NCBI GenBank assembly: GCA_009982845.1
Contig: JAADKB010000002.1
Coordinates: forward strand, 620,001-684,000
Source of the DNA: Delphinella strobiligena
Lineage: Eukaryota > Ascomycota > Dothideomycetes > Dothideales > Dothioraceae
Reading direction: 5' to 3'
DNA: 64,000 nucleotides
Positions 10,856-21,952 of the stretch are shown in pieces. Both the position numbers and the translations under genes were made by a program. Position 1 is the stretch's first letter. Each line of letters begins with the position of its first letter. Below the pieces are notes generated by a model, which saw nothing but the letters and a program-made list of their open reading frames with translations, was not told the origin of the DNA and made no database searches.

Positions 10856-13800
10856 ATGGAGGACTTTACCCAGACAGTGCCCCCAAAGGAGCAGGTCGTC
10901 GACAGACCTCCCAAACGAATCAGAGAGTTGCACTTTGGTGTATTGTACGCGCATTCAAGATGTGGTCATATGGAAAGCGCTTGACTAACATAATTATAGG
11001 TCAAACCAGGACATCGTCAAGCAGTCAGTCGTTGAAGTGTCTGACCGCAACTTTTACGATCTCGGGACGTCCGGTGGAAAGAAAACAATCACCCAGCATG
11101 GTCCACTCGACCCTCGCCTGGGTACCTCTTCAAAGACTGGAGTATGCGAGCAATGCAAGGAGGACTTGAAGAATTGTAACGGTCACTTTGGTCACGTCAG
11201 GCTGGCTTTGCCCGCATACCACTTTGGATACTTCAAGAAGATCATCGAGATTTTGAACATAATTTGCAAGGACTGCGCGAGGGTGCTGCTGGATGAAAAC
11301 ACAAGACGGAGATATCTCAAGGCGCTACGGCGGCCTGATCTGGATACCTTGCGCAAGGCCGCCATCACCAAGAAAATTGTCGAAGAAGCCAAGAAGACAA
11401 AATTATGTCCTTATTGCAGTTCCCTCAACGGCACTGTCAAGAAGGTCGCCGGCCACCCTCTCAAGATTGTCCATGTCAAATACGCCGCATATCAAGCCTC
11501 TAGCGCAAAGTCAAAGGTCAAGCCTGCATCCATGGTGGCTTTCGAAAAGTCCTTTGAAGAGGCCAAGGCTGGAGTTCCGGATCTGGAGAAGCACATGAAG
11601 CGCGCTGTTGACGACATGAACCCTTTGCGCGCACTTAACCTGTTCCAGAGAATCACCGCAACCGATGTTGAACTGCTCGGTATGGATCCAAAGCAGGGCC
11701 GTCCGGAAGCCTTCATCTGGCAATACGTACCTGCCCCACCAGTCGCTATTCGTCCTTCAGTCGCCCAGGAAGCTGCGAGCACGGAAGATGATATCACGAA
11801 CAAGCTTGGAGATATTGTTCAGATCAACACTTTACTTAGGGGAGGCCTGAAGTCGGGCCAGCCTGTCCAAAAGATTGTCGACATGTGGGAGTTTTTGCAA
11901 GTCCAGATCGCCATGTACATCGATGGTAACCTTCCTGGTCTTGGCCGTGACTCCGCCTATGGAAAACCACTTCGCGGTTTTTGTCAACGGCTGAAGGGTA
12001 AGCAAGGCCGTTTCAGAGGCAACCTTTCTGGAAAGCGTGTCGACTTCTCTGGACGTACCGTTATTGGCCCGGACCCAAATTTGAGTATTGAGGAGGTTGC
12101 TGTTCCGGTCAAGGTTGCCACGAACATGACCTATCCAGAGAGGGTCACCCGCTACAATATCGAGAAGCTGCGCGCATGTGTCCGGCGAGGCAAGAAGGTC
12201 CATCCTGGCGCAAATTTCATCGTCAAGAAAGGTGGTCGAAGAGTTGTACTCGAAGTCCTGGGGAGAATCGGAAAGCTCGACCAAGCCGCAGACCAATTAG
12301 AGATCGGCGATGTCGTTGAACGCCACCTGGAGGATGGAGATATTGCTCTTTTCAATCGTCAGCCTTCTCTTCATAAACTTTCCATTCTCAGTCACAAGGT
12401 CAAGGTCCGACCATGGCGAACCTTCCGTCTTAACGAGTGTGTCTGCAATCCTTATAACGCAGATTTCGACGGAGATGAGATGAACTTGCACATTCCGCAG
12501 ACCGAAGAAGCGCGCACAGAAGCCATCAACCTGATGGGTGTCAAGAACAACTTGGCGACACCGAAAAACGGAACACCGCTGATTGCAGCTATTCAAGATT
12601 TCATCACCGGTGCCTATCTATCATCTAGCAAGGACAATTTCTTTGACAGAAAGACCTTCTGTCACATCGTGGGCTACATGTTTCATGACGATGTTATCAT
12701 TGATCCTGAGTCTGGCGAGAAGCTCCCCATTGTGATACCCCCTCCGACGGTCTGGAAGCCGCAACGACTTTGGACTGGCAAACAGCTGTGGAACATGCTT
12801 CTCCGACCTAATCCGAAGATAAATGTGCGCATCAACCTCGAGGCAAAATGCAAAATGTACAAGGCACCAAAACCGGGCTATGCTCCCGACATGGCAGAGG
12901 ACGATTCTTATCTTGTCATACGCAACTCCGAGGTCATGTGCGGTTATATGGACAAGGCCACTGTTGGAGATGGAAAGAAGGATTCTGTCTTTTACGTGTT
13001 GATGAGAGATTTTGGCCCTGACTATGCAGTCCAGGGCATGAACCGTTTGGCACGCCTTTCCGCTCGATGGCTCACCAACCAAGGCTTTTCCATTGGTATC
13101 AGTGACGTCTATCCCAGTCCAATTTTGACTCGGGAGAAGATGAAGTTGATCACGGATGCAGAGGCAAAGTGCTATGAGCTCATTGAGCTTTTCAATACAG
13201 GCAGGCTGGAACGTGATGCTGGTTGCGATGAGGAAATGACCATGGAGAATAGAATCTCCGGTATCCTTTCCAAGGTGCGTCAAGATGCTGGTGATGTCTG
13301 TTTCGCCGAGCTCAGTCGACGAAACGCCCCTCTCACCATGGCCAAATGTGGTTCCAAGGGTTCGAACATCAACGTCTCTCAAATGGTTGCTGCTGTCGGC
13401 CAGCAAATTATTGGAGGCAAGCGTGTATTGGAAGGCTTCCAAGATCGAACGCTGCCACACTTCCACAAGGGTGCAAGAGATGCCGCTGCCAAAGGTTTCG
13501 TTGCCAACAGTTTCTTTACCGGTCTCAATCCGACAGAGTTCATTTTCCACGCCATGTCTGGTCGTGAAGGTCTGGTTGATACTGCTGTTAAGACTGCCGA
13601 AACCGGCTACATGTCTCGTCGTCTGATGAAGTCACTCGAGGATTTGTCTGCTCAATACGATAACACCGTTCGAACATCCGACTCCAGCATCGTTCAGTTC
13701 CAATACGGAGACGACAAACTCGATCCTGTGGATATGGAGGGCAACGCTAAGCCAGTCAATTTTGACCGCACCTTTTCCCACGCTGTTACTACTACTTGGG

Positions 13801-15410
13801 ACAATGAGGAGCGTGGACTTCGACCAGTTGAAATCATCAAGATTACTGAACAGACTCTCAACCCTGAGCGTGCTAAGCTGGAGCGGTTCTCTTTGTTGGG
13901 CGAGAAGCTGGGATACAAAGATCAGAGTGATCACGGTATCGATCAGTACGAGAGTGCTCGCGATTTCTTGGACACTATCCAGAACTATCTGCAAATCAAG
14001 TGCAACAAGCTTTCCGCAATTCGCATGAAGGTTGGTATGGAGTCTGGCGTGGAGGAGTCAAAGAGCATTGATACCGAAGTTGCCGATGATGGTGAGTGTT
14101 GTAGTTTCACGGTATCCAAGAAATCTGCTAACATCACTATAGTTGAGGAACGATCCATCGCAGATGGCGTCCTTAAGATCTCAGCTACCGCTCTCAACGA
14201 GTTCCTCGCTCAATGTCTGACCAAATACGAGAAGTCCAAGGTCCAACCTGGCCATGCTGTAGGTGCCGTTGGTGCCCAGTCTATTGGTGAACCAGGTACC
14301 CAGATGACACTGAAGACTTTCCATTTTGCTGGTGTCGCAGGAATGTCCATCACCCAGGGTGTACCCCGTATCAAAGAGATTATCAACGCGTCCAAGGTCA
14401 TCTCGACTCCCGTCATTCATTGTTGCCTTGACAGTAAATACGAGACCGTTGCCGGCCGCGTTGCCAAAGCAATGATCGAAAAGACCTATCTCCGCGACAT
14501 TATCGTCTTCATAGAAGACGTTTGGTCCACCACCTCGGCCTACTTGAACATGCGCATCAACTGGGACACAATCGCTAAGCTCGGACTTCGCTTGACTACT
14601 GTCGATATCATTACGGCCATCTCCCGTGCCAAGGCCGTCAAGCAACTTGGTGCTAAGATCTTCACGACCGGCTCCAGCCATATCCGCGTATTCATAGACC
14701 ACGGCTCTGTTGCAGAACAAGCCGCCAAAGCCCGCGCCTCAAAGTCAGCTCTCAAGCAACGCAAGTCCTCGGAGATGTTTGGCGTACTCTCCGATTTGAA
14801 GCGAGTCATTCCATCTATCGTTGTGAAAGGCTACCCGGACGCCCACCGTGCCATTGTCAAGAAGGACGACAGGCCCGACTCCACGGGCCGCGAACAAGTG
14901 TCCGTGTTAGTCGAGGGCTACGGTCTGAAAGCCTGCATGACTACCGAAGGCATAAATGGCATTCAGACATCCAGCAACAACGTAATGGAATGCAAGGAAG
15001 TCCTGGGTATTGAAGCTGCCCGCATGACCATCATCAAAGAAATCTCCTCGGTCATGGGCGGCATGGACATCGATCCCCGTCATATGCAATTGCTTGCCGA
15101 CGTCATGACTTACAAGGGCGACGTCTTGGGTATTACGAGATTCGGTCTTGCCAAAATGCGTGATTCGGTATTGCAGCTTGCCTCGTTCGAAAAGACGCCT
15201 GATCATCTTTTCAACGCGGCCATGGGTATGAAGAAGGATCGCATCGAGGGTGTCTCTGAGTGCATTATTATGGGCCAGAGCATGAGTGTCGGTACCGGTG
15301 CAATGAAGGTTGTCAGGACCCTTGGAATCACCGAGAAGGATTGCATGCGGAAGACTAGTGCGTTTGAGGACGCGTGGAAGAATGTCCAACCCGTTGCTGC
15401 TGCTGCTTGA
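10856..15410 (+). CDS. rpc1: RNA polymerase III largest subunit (Rpc1/C160)
   Basis: This is the catalytic largest subunit of nuclear RNA polymerase III, which transcribes tRNA and 5S rRNA genes. Exons 10856-10944, 11000-14091 and 14143-15410 give 1483 codons including the stop. Splicing of intron 1 yields HFGVLSNQDIVKQSVVEVSD, the expected N-terminus. The clamp zinc motif CEQCKEDLKNCNGHFGH follows. The metal-binding active-site motif NADFDGDEMN is at about residue 516. The bridge-helix and trigger-loop region is recognisable from GAVGAQSIGEPGTQMTLKTFHFAG. Length agrees with family members of about 1400-1460. Intron 2 (14092-14142) is 51 bp, starts GTGAGT and ends ATAG; its removal restores DDVEERSIADGVLK. 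It has no in-frame stop, so an unspliced transcript would still be translatable. Confidence 0.97.
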
Positions 15411-17630
15411 GAGGCAGTGTGAGGACGATTGGACAGAGGGGACAAAAAAAGATCATGATTGATGCTTGGCAATGCATTGCGAAAGGCGTTTATGGGCGGA
15501 AACAAGATGAACTTGATCGGTCGTCCAGTGCTTCCTCTGTAATTTTAGGTAGTGTTCAATATATTATCTTTCACAGCAATAGTATCTATGTGACTAGCTA
15601 AACCAGTGACATTTATATCAAGACAGAGGACCTATCTGTAGGAGTAAAAGTCAGGTAGGCAGATACCCTCACTAGACTCCTTGGTGAGCGCATTATCACA
15701 ATAATGTAGTCCTGATATGTTTATGCCAGATGTGATAAGAGATGATAGGACTAAGAGATCCGTGATATGAATCAAGCTAGGGAGATGTCCGAAGTGGGTT
15801 TTGCACATGTTCAATGTCTAGAAAAGGTCTGTGGTTTGCTACTGCCTACCTTAATCAAATGCAAGCGAGCACTTAACCGCTTATGCAGCCGAAGTATCAA
15901 GCAAATTGTACTACTCCACTGATTGCATGGAAAGCTTGTTTTGGAGGACAAGCTTTCATCTGTGAGCAAGCTTTCAGCAGACTGGTTTTCGTGGCGTCAC
16001 CGCATCGATCTGGCACTTCGCGCAAGCATGCCGGCAATACCATCTTGATGGCGGGAGGAGTGTCTTACTGCCGTTTTATCCATACATGGTGGATACGATT
16101 CTGCCAGCCGCGCATACATACTATATTGTACACGTACTGGCATATGCAAAAGGATTGTCCTGTTACTAACGGGTTCTTCCATTGCAGCACTACTGGGTCG
16201 CTCACACGTTCCAGCACACGGCTATCCGGACGATGACTAAGGTATAGACATTATTGGATGGCAAACTACCTTATGCTTGGAGAGGTGTGCGCGTATACAG
16301 GTATCACAACGATGAAGTCGCGCTTCACTTCACCTCCTACCCATGACGCCGCATTTCATCTCATGACAACGTGCTGCCTTGAACATTTATAAGCATTACT
16401 GATGGTTCATCAAAAGTAATGGCTCGCAAGAGTGGTTGACCCAGTTCTGTATTGAAGGCAGATCTATGAGGAACAGAGTTCGCACTTGACGTGTGCATTC
16501 CAACTCCCGAGATGAAGCAACGGTGTCGGAGAGGAGACCGGCACTTGCAATTGCACCTGGAGAGAGCCCCGAAAATAGACAGGCTTCGGCGGGAGGATCA
16601 CTTGACTTCTGTCACTCTGCCGTGCCTGCATCGAAGCTTGCATGAGTTAAAACAGCTGGACGATCCTACCATTCAAGTACATCCCCTCTTTTTGCCTACA
16701 TGAAACGCGTGTTCCGACATGCCGACGAAGCTCACATTGAGCGGTCCAGACGAATATGAGGCACATGAGATTAAGTCGTCCCCGCCTGTACACTGAAAGC
16801 GGGAGTACGGCACAAGGTATGACTGGCTTTGGTATGCTCTGCGTCTGACATCACGGTCTGCTCTGAGGCGTCCATGGAAAACGACATGATCGGTAGCAAA
16901 CTCTGGCACACTGGAAAGTGATTGTACTCTTTAAAAGTGATTGTACTCTTTGACTCTCACTTGGTCATGATCCTCACGGAGTATGAACGGTTTGGAATCA
17001 GTAAACGGCTAACAGTCGAAGAATCAGCGCCATTCCACGTTTAATATTGCTTTAAATGGTCAAACCATAATCTGGGGATATTGAGTTTCCAGTGTCAGAG
17101 GCAGAAACGATTAACTCTGCCTCGCCCTCTTCAGTGATGCCATGGCTCATCATTCATGCTTCCATGGCTGTCCTGACCACGGCTCAAACGGAAGAGAGGC
17201 TTTGACAGAGATCACTGAAACGGCATATTCCCTCATTTCCTGTGCCACCCACTCCCAAATCGAGCAATGCTGCACTAACCCGCGTGTTTCAACAAGCACC
17301 CGCTGGAGAAGTATGGCAACGAATAGCGCCCATGACGTACTGTTATCAAAGACCATTATCTTCACTCGGTCACAGGTTGATTCCCATAGGCTACACAATC
17401 CTCTCTCAGCATCTGCATCAACATTATATCACTATAGCACATGGGATGTTGCCGAACATCCTCGCCGCTGGGGGCTTCTAATTTGAGTTCTACCGTGGAT
17501 GTCAGTTGCACATGAGATCCCGCTAGTGTCAGAGATCTGGCAAGCACATACTTAAGATGTAGCAGCCCTCTTGCTTTACAAATATTCTTTTCTCAGTCAC
17601 CGACCTGGCATCGCCACCTGCCGCTTCACC
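15411..17630. other. Gene-poor intergenic region
   Basis: This 2.2-kb gap lies between rpc1 and the bicupin gene. Open frames here are short, have no recognisable domain and do not join through plausible introns. The only structure I see is a short tandem duplication at 16915-16951. The proximal part upstream of 17631 should hold the bicupin promoter. Confidence 0.45.
16915..16951. repeat. 19-bp direct tandem duplication
   Basis: The 18-mer AAAGTGATTGTACTCTTT occurs twice with one A between the copies, at 16915-16932 and 16934-16951. It lies in the gap between rpc1 and the bicupin gene, away from any coding region, and is probably a slippage duplication. Confidence 0.8.
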
Positions 17631-19166
17631 ATGAAGTCCCTCATCTCGTTCTTGCCAGCCCTCGTGGCTTCAGGGCTGTTGTCTTCTGTCACTTTTGCTG
17701 CTCCTGCTCCTGCTCGCCTCAGAGGAACACCCACTATCCAGGAACGAAAAGCAATAGAAGAAAGAGGTTTGCCCACCACTGAAGCCACGCCTTATGGACC
17801 TGCTGACGCTTCGGGCTCCGTTCGTGGGTCTGAGAGCCTCGGTGGCTACCAGGCAAACAATCCTGTAGACTTCAATCTACCAGCAACAGTTCCGCAAAGC
17901 GAATATCAGCTTGCTCCTGGCCAGAGTGAAGACCCAGATCTGGGTCTCTACCTTGACCTTAGCACCGTTGAGAATCCTCAGCCTATCAGAGGTGGAACCA
18001 ACGCACCCACAGATCCTGGCCCACGCAATTACGCCATTGACAAGCAAAACTCTGATATCTTCGCACCACCCGGCACTGATTCTGGTGACACACCTCAAGC
18101 AAAGTGGCCCCTTGGTCTTTCTCACAATCGCCATGGATTGGGCAATGCAGGTTGGGCTCGTCAGCAGAACATTGACAACCTCCCATCCGCCACAGCCATG
18201 GCTGGCGTAGACTTCCACCTAGAGCCAAATGGCTACCGTGAATTGCACTGGCACAATGCTGCGGAGTGGTCCCTTATCCTGAACGGGACTGTTCGTGTCA
18301 ACGCCGTCAATCAAGATGGTGAGACTTTCACCGATAACCTGCAAGCTGGCGATGTCTGGTTCTTCCCAGCTGGCATTCCTCACAACATTCAAGCCTTCGA
18401 TGACGGTTGTGAGTTCCTTCTTGTCTTCGACGACGGTAGTTTCAGCGAAGACGACACCTTCCTTGTGAGTGAGCTCTTCCTGCGCAATCCCAAAGAAGTT
18501 TTGGCCAAGAACCTTCGTACCGATGTATCAGCGTTCGACGACCTCCCTCAAGATCAACTCTACATCTTCCCCGGCACTCCGGCCCCAGAAAACGCATCTT
18601 CGGTTTTGAACAACCTCACTGGCCCAGCAGGAAGTATTCCCCAGGACGAAACCTACTCTTACCACTGGAGTCAGCAGGCACCATACGAGATCCCCGGTGG
18701 CAGCGTCAAGATCCTCGACACCACCACCTTCCCCGTCACAGACATGGCCGCCGCACTCTTCACCATCAAGCCCGGCGCGATGCGTGAAATTCACTGGCAC
18801 ATTGACAGCGACGAATGGAACTACTTCATTCAAGGTCAAGCCCGAGTCACCATCTACGACGCCCCACAGAGCTCACGCACCTTTGACTTCCAAGCCGGCG
18901 ACGTCGGATACATTCCCTACCCAATGTCGCATTACGTCGAGAACACGGGCACCGAGGATGTCATTTACCTCGAGATGCTCAAGTCGACCAAGTATAGTGA
19001 CTTGTCCGTGGCACAGTGGCTGGGTCTCACCCCTCCTCAAACTGTCAAGGATCATCTTCACTTGCCTGATGCAGTTATTGCCAACTTGCCCAAAATTCAC
19101 CCTTTCATTGTGCCTGGTTCTACCAATCTTACTCAGACCAACTTCACTTCCACTCAACAGTGGTAG
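17631..19166 (+). CDS. Secreted bicupin, oxalate decarboxylase family
   Basis: This single-exon gene of 511 residues probably encodes an extracellular manganese enzyme that converts oxalate to formate and CO2. The ATG at 17631 starts a clear signal peptide (residues 1-23, cleavage near TFAAPAP); the frame extends 20 codons upstream but without signal-peptide character. Both cupin domains keep the metal-binding pattern: GYRELHWHNAAEW then GDVWFFPAGIPHNIQ in domain 1, and MREIHWHIDSDEWNYF then GDVGYIPYPMSHYVEN in domain 2, each with two His, a Glu and a distal His. The N-terminal ~170 residues form the usual pro-region and arm. Several N-x-S/T sites suggest glycosylation. Oxalate oxidase activity or an inactive bicupin are alternatives that sequence alone does not exclude. 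Confidence 0.88.
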   Translation: MKSLISFLPALVASGLLSSVTFAAPAPARLRGTPTIQERKAIEERGLPTTEATPYGPADASGSVRGSESLGGYQANNPVDFNLPATVPQSEYQLAPGQSEDPDLGLYLDLSTVENPQPIRGGTNAPTDPGPRNYAIDKQNSDIFAPPGTDSGDTPQAKWPLGLSHNRHGLGNAGWARQQNIDNLPSATAMAGVDFHLEPNGYRELHWHNAAEWSLILNGTVRVNAVNQDGETFTDNLQAGDVWFFPAGIPHNIQAFDDGCEFLLVFDDGSFSEDDTFLVSELFLRNPKEVLAKNLRTDVSAFDDLPQDQLYIFPGTPAPENASSVLNNLTGPAGSIPQDETYSYHWSQQAPYEIPGGSVKILDTTTFPVTDMAAALFTIKPGAMREIHWHIDSDEWNYFIQGQARVTIYDAPQSSRTFDFQAGDVGYIPYPMSHYVENTGTEDVIYLEMLKSTKYSDLSVAQWLGLTPPQTVKDHLHLPDAVIANLPKIHPFIVPGSTNLTQTNFTSTQQW

Positions 19167-19710
19167 AATGAGTTGTCCAGATATGAGGAGCGGAGATCAT
19201 GGCATATAGTGATCAGGAGCATGTTACGATTTTGATTTACCCTGTACATACGCATAAATCTACTATAATTCGATCAAATAAAGAAGCCTAATGGATCGAG
19301 TATCTTCTACGTCCGTTGTAGCAATGAATGTAGTTCGACATCTGCTATCGACACACTGCCACACCCGAAGGAATACCTGGGGGCGATTTCATAGTCTAGA
19401 AACATCCCTTCGAGGTAAAGAATAGTGATATTAAAATTCATCTCTGGTATAATCCGTATCTCATTTGCCCCCGAGACAGCCAGCCACCAAGAGACAAAAG
19501 CAGTGCCAACAAGCCAGCGAATGTCGTGAAACAATAATTTTGGTCCTCTCAATGCATTCGCATACCACGTAGCCACTTACCACACGACCCAAAAACGCCA
19601 ACGCTAAAACCCACAAGGAAAGCCCACCCCAGGAAACCATGAAACATAAAACGTTGACAAATTAGACATTGGATTTCGTAAAACGCTGCTGTATCTCGCG
19701 CCTGTTCCTA
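19167..19710. other. Convergent intergenic region
   Basis: This 544-bp gap holds two 3' ends. AATAAA lies at 19276-19281 (in atcaaataaag), a plausible polyadenylation signal for the bicupin gene. I see no gene. Confidence 0.4.
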
Positions 19711-20376
19711 TCATTCCCTCCTCTCCTCCCGCGACGAAGAAGCAGAAGGACCCCTCCCAACCTCATCGACTTCTCTCGCGACAGCTTCAGAGTAATCGGG
19801 TGGTTTGAGCCCGACATGCTCTCTATCCAGAGTGCGCAAGGGTATGGAAATAGAGCCCTCGGTATCCGTGTGCTGTATCTCAGCACTCCTTGTTTCCGCT
19901 CCCTCAGTGGCACCGACAGCGACAGGTACGGCCTCTTCTTCATCTCGGGGTTTGTAGGGTGGAGGCGCCTCCCCGCTCTCGTCCAATCCCTCGTCTACGG
20001 CACGTCTTCTTCTCGCCATGGCTAGGATGCCACCGTGACCGTGACGATTCGTTCTGCTTTCTCCATATGTCCAGCCCCGACCGACTCGGTTGGCGGCCAG
20101 GTCTTGGGATAAAGTGGCTTGTTGTCGTGCTAGTCGCGCGTTGCGCGCTCGTGTGCGTTTACGGAAAATGAACCAGAGGCCTAGGAAGATGATGAGGAGA
20201 GCTAGGGCGATGAAGACGAAATAGTAATTCACTAGGCTGCTGGAACTGGCGCCGCTTCCGTCTCCGCCTCCTCCATTACCATCGCCATCGCCTGATCCAT
20301 AGGCGTCTGAGTGGCTGGGTAGTGATGAGCTTGCTGTTGAACTGCTGGTTGGAGGAACGTCATTCTGGCCTGGCAT
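19711..20376 (-). CDS. Single-pass membrane protein with two PPxY motifs
   Basis: This 221-residue single-exon protein is of unknown function. The ATG at 20376 is the first in frame. Residues 1-49 are Ser/Gly/Asp-rich and lack a cleavable signal peptide. One transmembrane helix lies at about 50-71 (YYFVFIALALLIIFLGLWFI) followed by a strongly basic stop-transfer stretch (RKRTRARNARLAR), so the C-terminal 150 residues are probably cytosolic. That tail carries PPPY (138-141) and PPDY (192-195), the motif bound by WW domains of Nedd4/Rsp5 ubiquitin ligases. This layout resembles small fungal Rsp5 adaptors such as the Rcr proteins, but I see no sequence match that proves homology. The gene is divergent from tfb5. 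Confidence 0.72.
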   Translation of the reverse strand: MPGQNDVPPTSSSTASSSLPSHSDAYGSGDGDGNGGGGDGSGASSSSLVNYYFVFIALALLIIFLGLWFIFRKRTRARNARLARQQATLSQDLAANRVGRGWTYGESRTNRHGHGGILAMARRRRAVDEGLDESGEAPPPYKPRDEEEAVPVAVGATEGAETRSAEIQHTDTEGSISIPLRTLDREHVGLKPPDYSEAVAREVDEVGRGPSASSSREERRE

Positions 20377-20962
20377 TCTGGCTGGCAAATGTAGTTTGGC
20401 CTCGATGGGGCTCTGAGTAGGCAGAAACTCTTATTACTTTAATCGTGTGTTTATGTGTATGTGGCGAGACAAGATTGGATTATTGGCACTAGAGCCCGGC
20501 GATACGAACGTCTTTTCGTGGATATCCGGCACCTTTTGACTTTGAGGAATGAATGTTTCTCTGGAGTGGCGGCACGTTGCGGATACTGCCGTCTCACGTC
20601 GGTACCGACATGGTGATAGTGTTTTTAACACAAGGCTATAGTTTGTAGAGGAGTGTATGATGCCGATATCTCCACCTGAACGCAGTTACTCGAGTACTCG
20701 ATCTGGTGGTTCGAAGTAGATGGCACGATTCATTTATCGGGGAGCATCCGAACCGACCGACGATTGGCGCTGCCAAGTTTTGCGGGTTGATTTCCGATAA
20801 GCCAACCTGAACACTTTTGTCCGAGGCGGTCCCTTGCCCTGACATGTGAGATTCACGGCTTGAGTGTTTCTGTGCGATAGCATTATTGATCAACATCGAG
20901 TAGATACTCTGCTGCAGGCTACCATAAAGATAACCTGAATATTTAGCACTCGAGAAGCAAAG
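20377..20962. promoter_or_regulatory. Divergent intergenic region, PPxY gene / tfb5
   Basis: This 586-bp gap holds two divergent promoters. No repeat or obvious operator is seen. Confidence 0.35.
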
Positions 20963-21290
20963 ATGCCGCGCGCCATCCCTGGTATGCCACTACCAGAATG
21001 ATACCACGAAATGATTATTCATGAAAGACAGGCTTCCTCGTGCAATGCGATCCTTCCATCAAAGCCATCTTGAACAAGATCAACGAGGAAAATGGAAATG
21101 TTTTCATCCAAGAGGATATTGATGATGAGACTGTGTTGATTCACACCAAGAAGCTTGAAGAGCTCAAGCAACGCCTTAGAGATGTAGGTCGAGTGACATC
21201 ACATGCAGTACACGAGTGAGAACTAACACAAGTTTGCTACAGGCATTGAAAGACACTGTGCGCGAGGCAGAGGACTCGAGCTCTGAGTGA
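20963..21290 (+). CDS. tfb5: TFIIH subunit Tfb5 (TTDA/p8 homologue)
   Basis: This tiny three-exon gene was found by reading rather than by open-frame length. Exons 20963-20981, 21032-21183 and 21243-21290 (introns of 50 and 59 bp, GTATGC..CAG and GTAGGT..CAG) give 73 codons with the stop, a 72-residue protein, which is the usual Tfb5 length. It begins MPRAIPGFLVQCDPSIKAIL, and the block LVQCDPSIKA is the family hallmark. An acidic middle (IQEDIDDETVLIH) leads to a helix (KKLEELKQRLRDALKDT) and an acidic Ser-rich tail. Tfb5 stabilises the Tfb2 subunit of TFIIH and is needed for nucleotide excision repair and basal transcription. The first exon encodes only six codons plus one base. Confidence 0.93.
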
Positions 21291-21526
21291 GATGTTGCAA
21301 TTGCGCATAAAGATGCCCAAGGTGAGCAGATGATCAAATTGCATGTTGCACTTATTCGTTTCATTAATACCAAGAAGTTCTCACACATTATTGTCATCGC
21401 CAGAGAGGGTCAATACTCTCAGCTTCTCAAAGATGCCAAAACCCGTCGTATAGGCACACTCGAGCCTTTCGGTGACCTACTTCATACCATGCACCTGCTG
21501 CGCCCCAGGCATCTGCGGCTGCCAGC

Positions 21527-21952
21527 TCATTCTTTGAGGTGCAAACAACTCAGCACCCAGGGCCCTGCTGCATCTAACGCACCGCCGTCCAAGACACCAG
21601 CTTTGACAATCTTCATGCCTGGGAAGTTGTCGCCATCCCTATACAGAGTGCTTCCGCAGTCGCCACAGAAGTAGGTATGGATTGTCTTTCCACTGTCGGC
21701 CTTTTTGGTGAAGACTTTGGGAGATCCAGTTACCTTGAAGCCCTCGCCGGGAACGACAAAGTTGGACGAAAATGCACTTCCTGAAATCTTTTGGCAATCG
21801 GTGCAGTGGCAGAGTGCCTGGGTTGATTCTCAACATTGAACGTCGTGGTGACATTTTATCGTCATAGCTACCTTCATTTCAGGCTCCTTGTCGTAGGAGA
21901 TACCAATCTTTCCGCAAAGACAACTTCCGCAAAGACAACTTCCAGAAGGCAT
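21527..21952 (-). CDS. Gfa/CENP-V-like zinc enzyme with displaced C-terminus
   Basis: Two exons (21872-21952 and 21527-21817, intron 54 bp) encode 123 residues of the glutathione-dependent formaldehyde-activating (Gfa/CENP-V) superfamily. Zinc-binding cysteines are present: CLCG near the N-terminus, CHCTDCQKISGSAFSSNF after the intron, and FCGDCGSTLY later. The N-terminus reads MPSGSCLCGSCLCGKIG; an exact 15-bp tandem duplication (21911-21940) has doubled the GSCLC unit. After GVLDGGALDAAGP the frame reads WVLSCLHLKE and stops, whereas the tail normally following in this family, with AELFAPQRMSW, is found in another frame and would run to a TAG at 21477. This points to a small indel or an assembly error between about 21545 and 21585. 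Substrate is unknown; many members do not act on glutathione adducts. Confidence 0.75.
21911..21943. repeat. Exact 15-bp tandem duplication inside coding exon
   Basis: The unit TCCGCAAAGACAACT occurs twice head to tail (21911-21925, 21926-21940) followed by TCC of a third partial copy. On the minus strand it duplicates the Gly-Ser-Cys-Leu-Cys codons of the Gfa-like protein without breaking the frame. Confidence 0.95.

Noticed and set aside
14092..14142. Treating the Rpc1 51-bp segment as coding sequence
   Set aside because: It has good splice signals and branch site, and its removal restores a smooth family-like sequence; kept as an intron.
17142..17547. Open frames on both strands just upstream of the bicupin gene
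   Set aside because: They compete on opposite strands over the likely promoter and have no domain.
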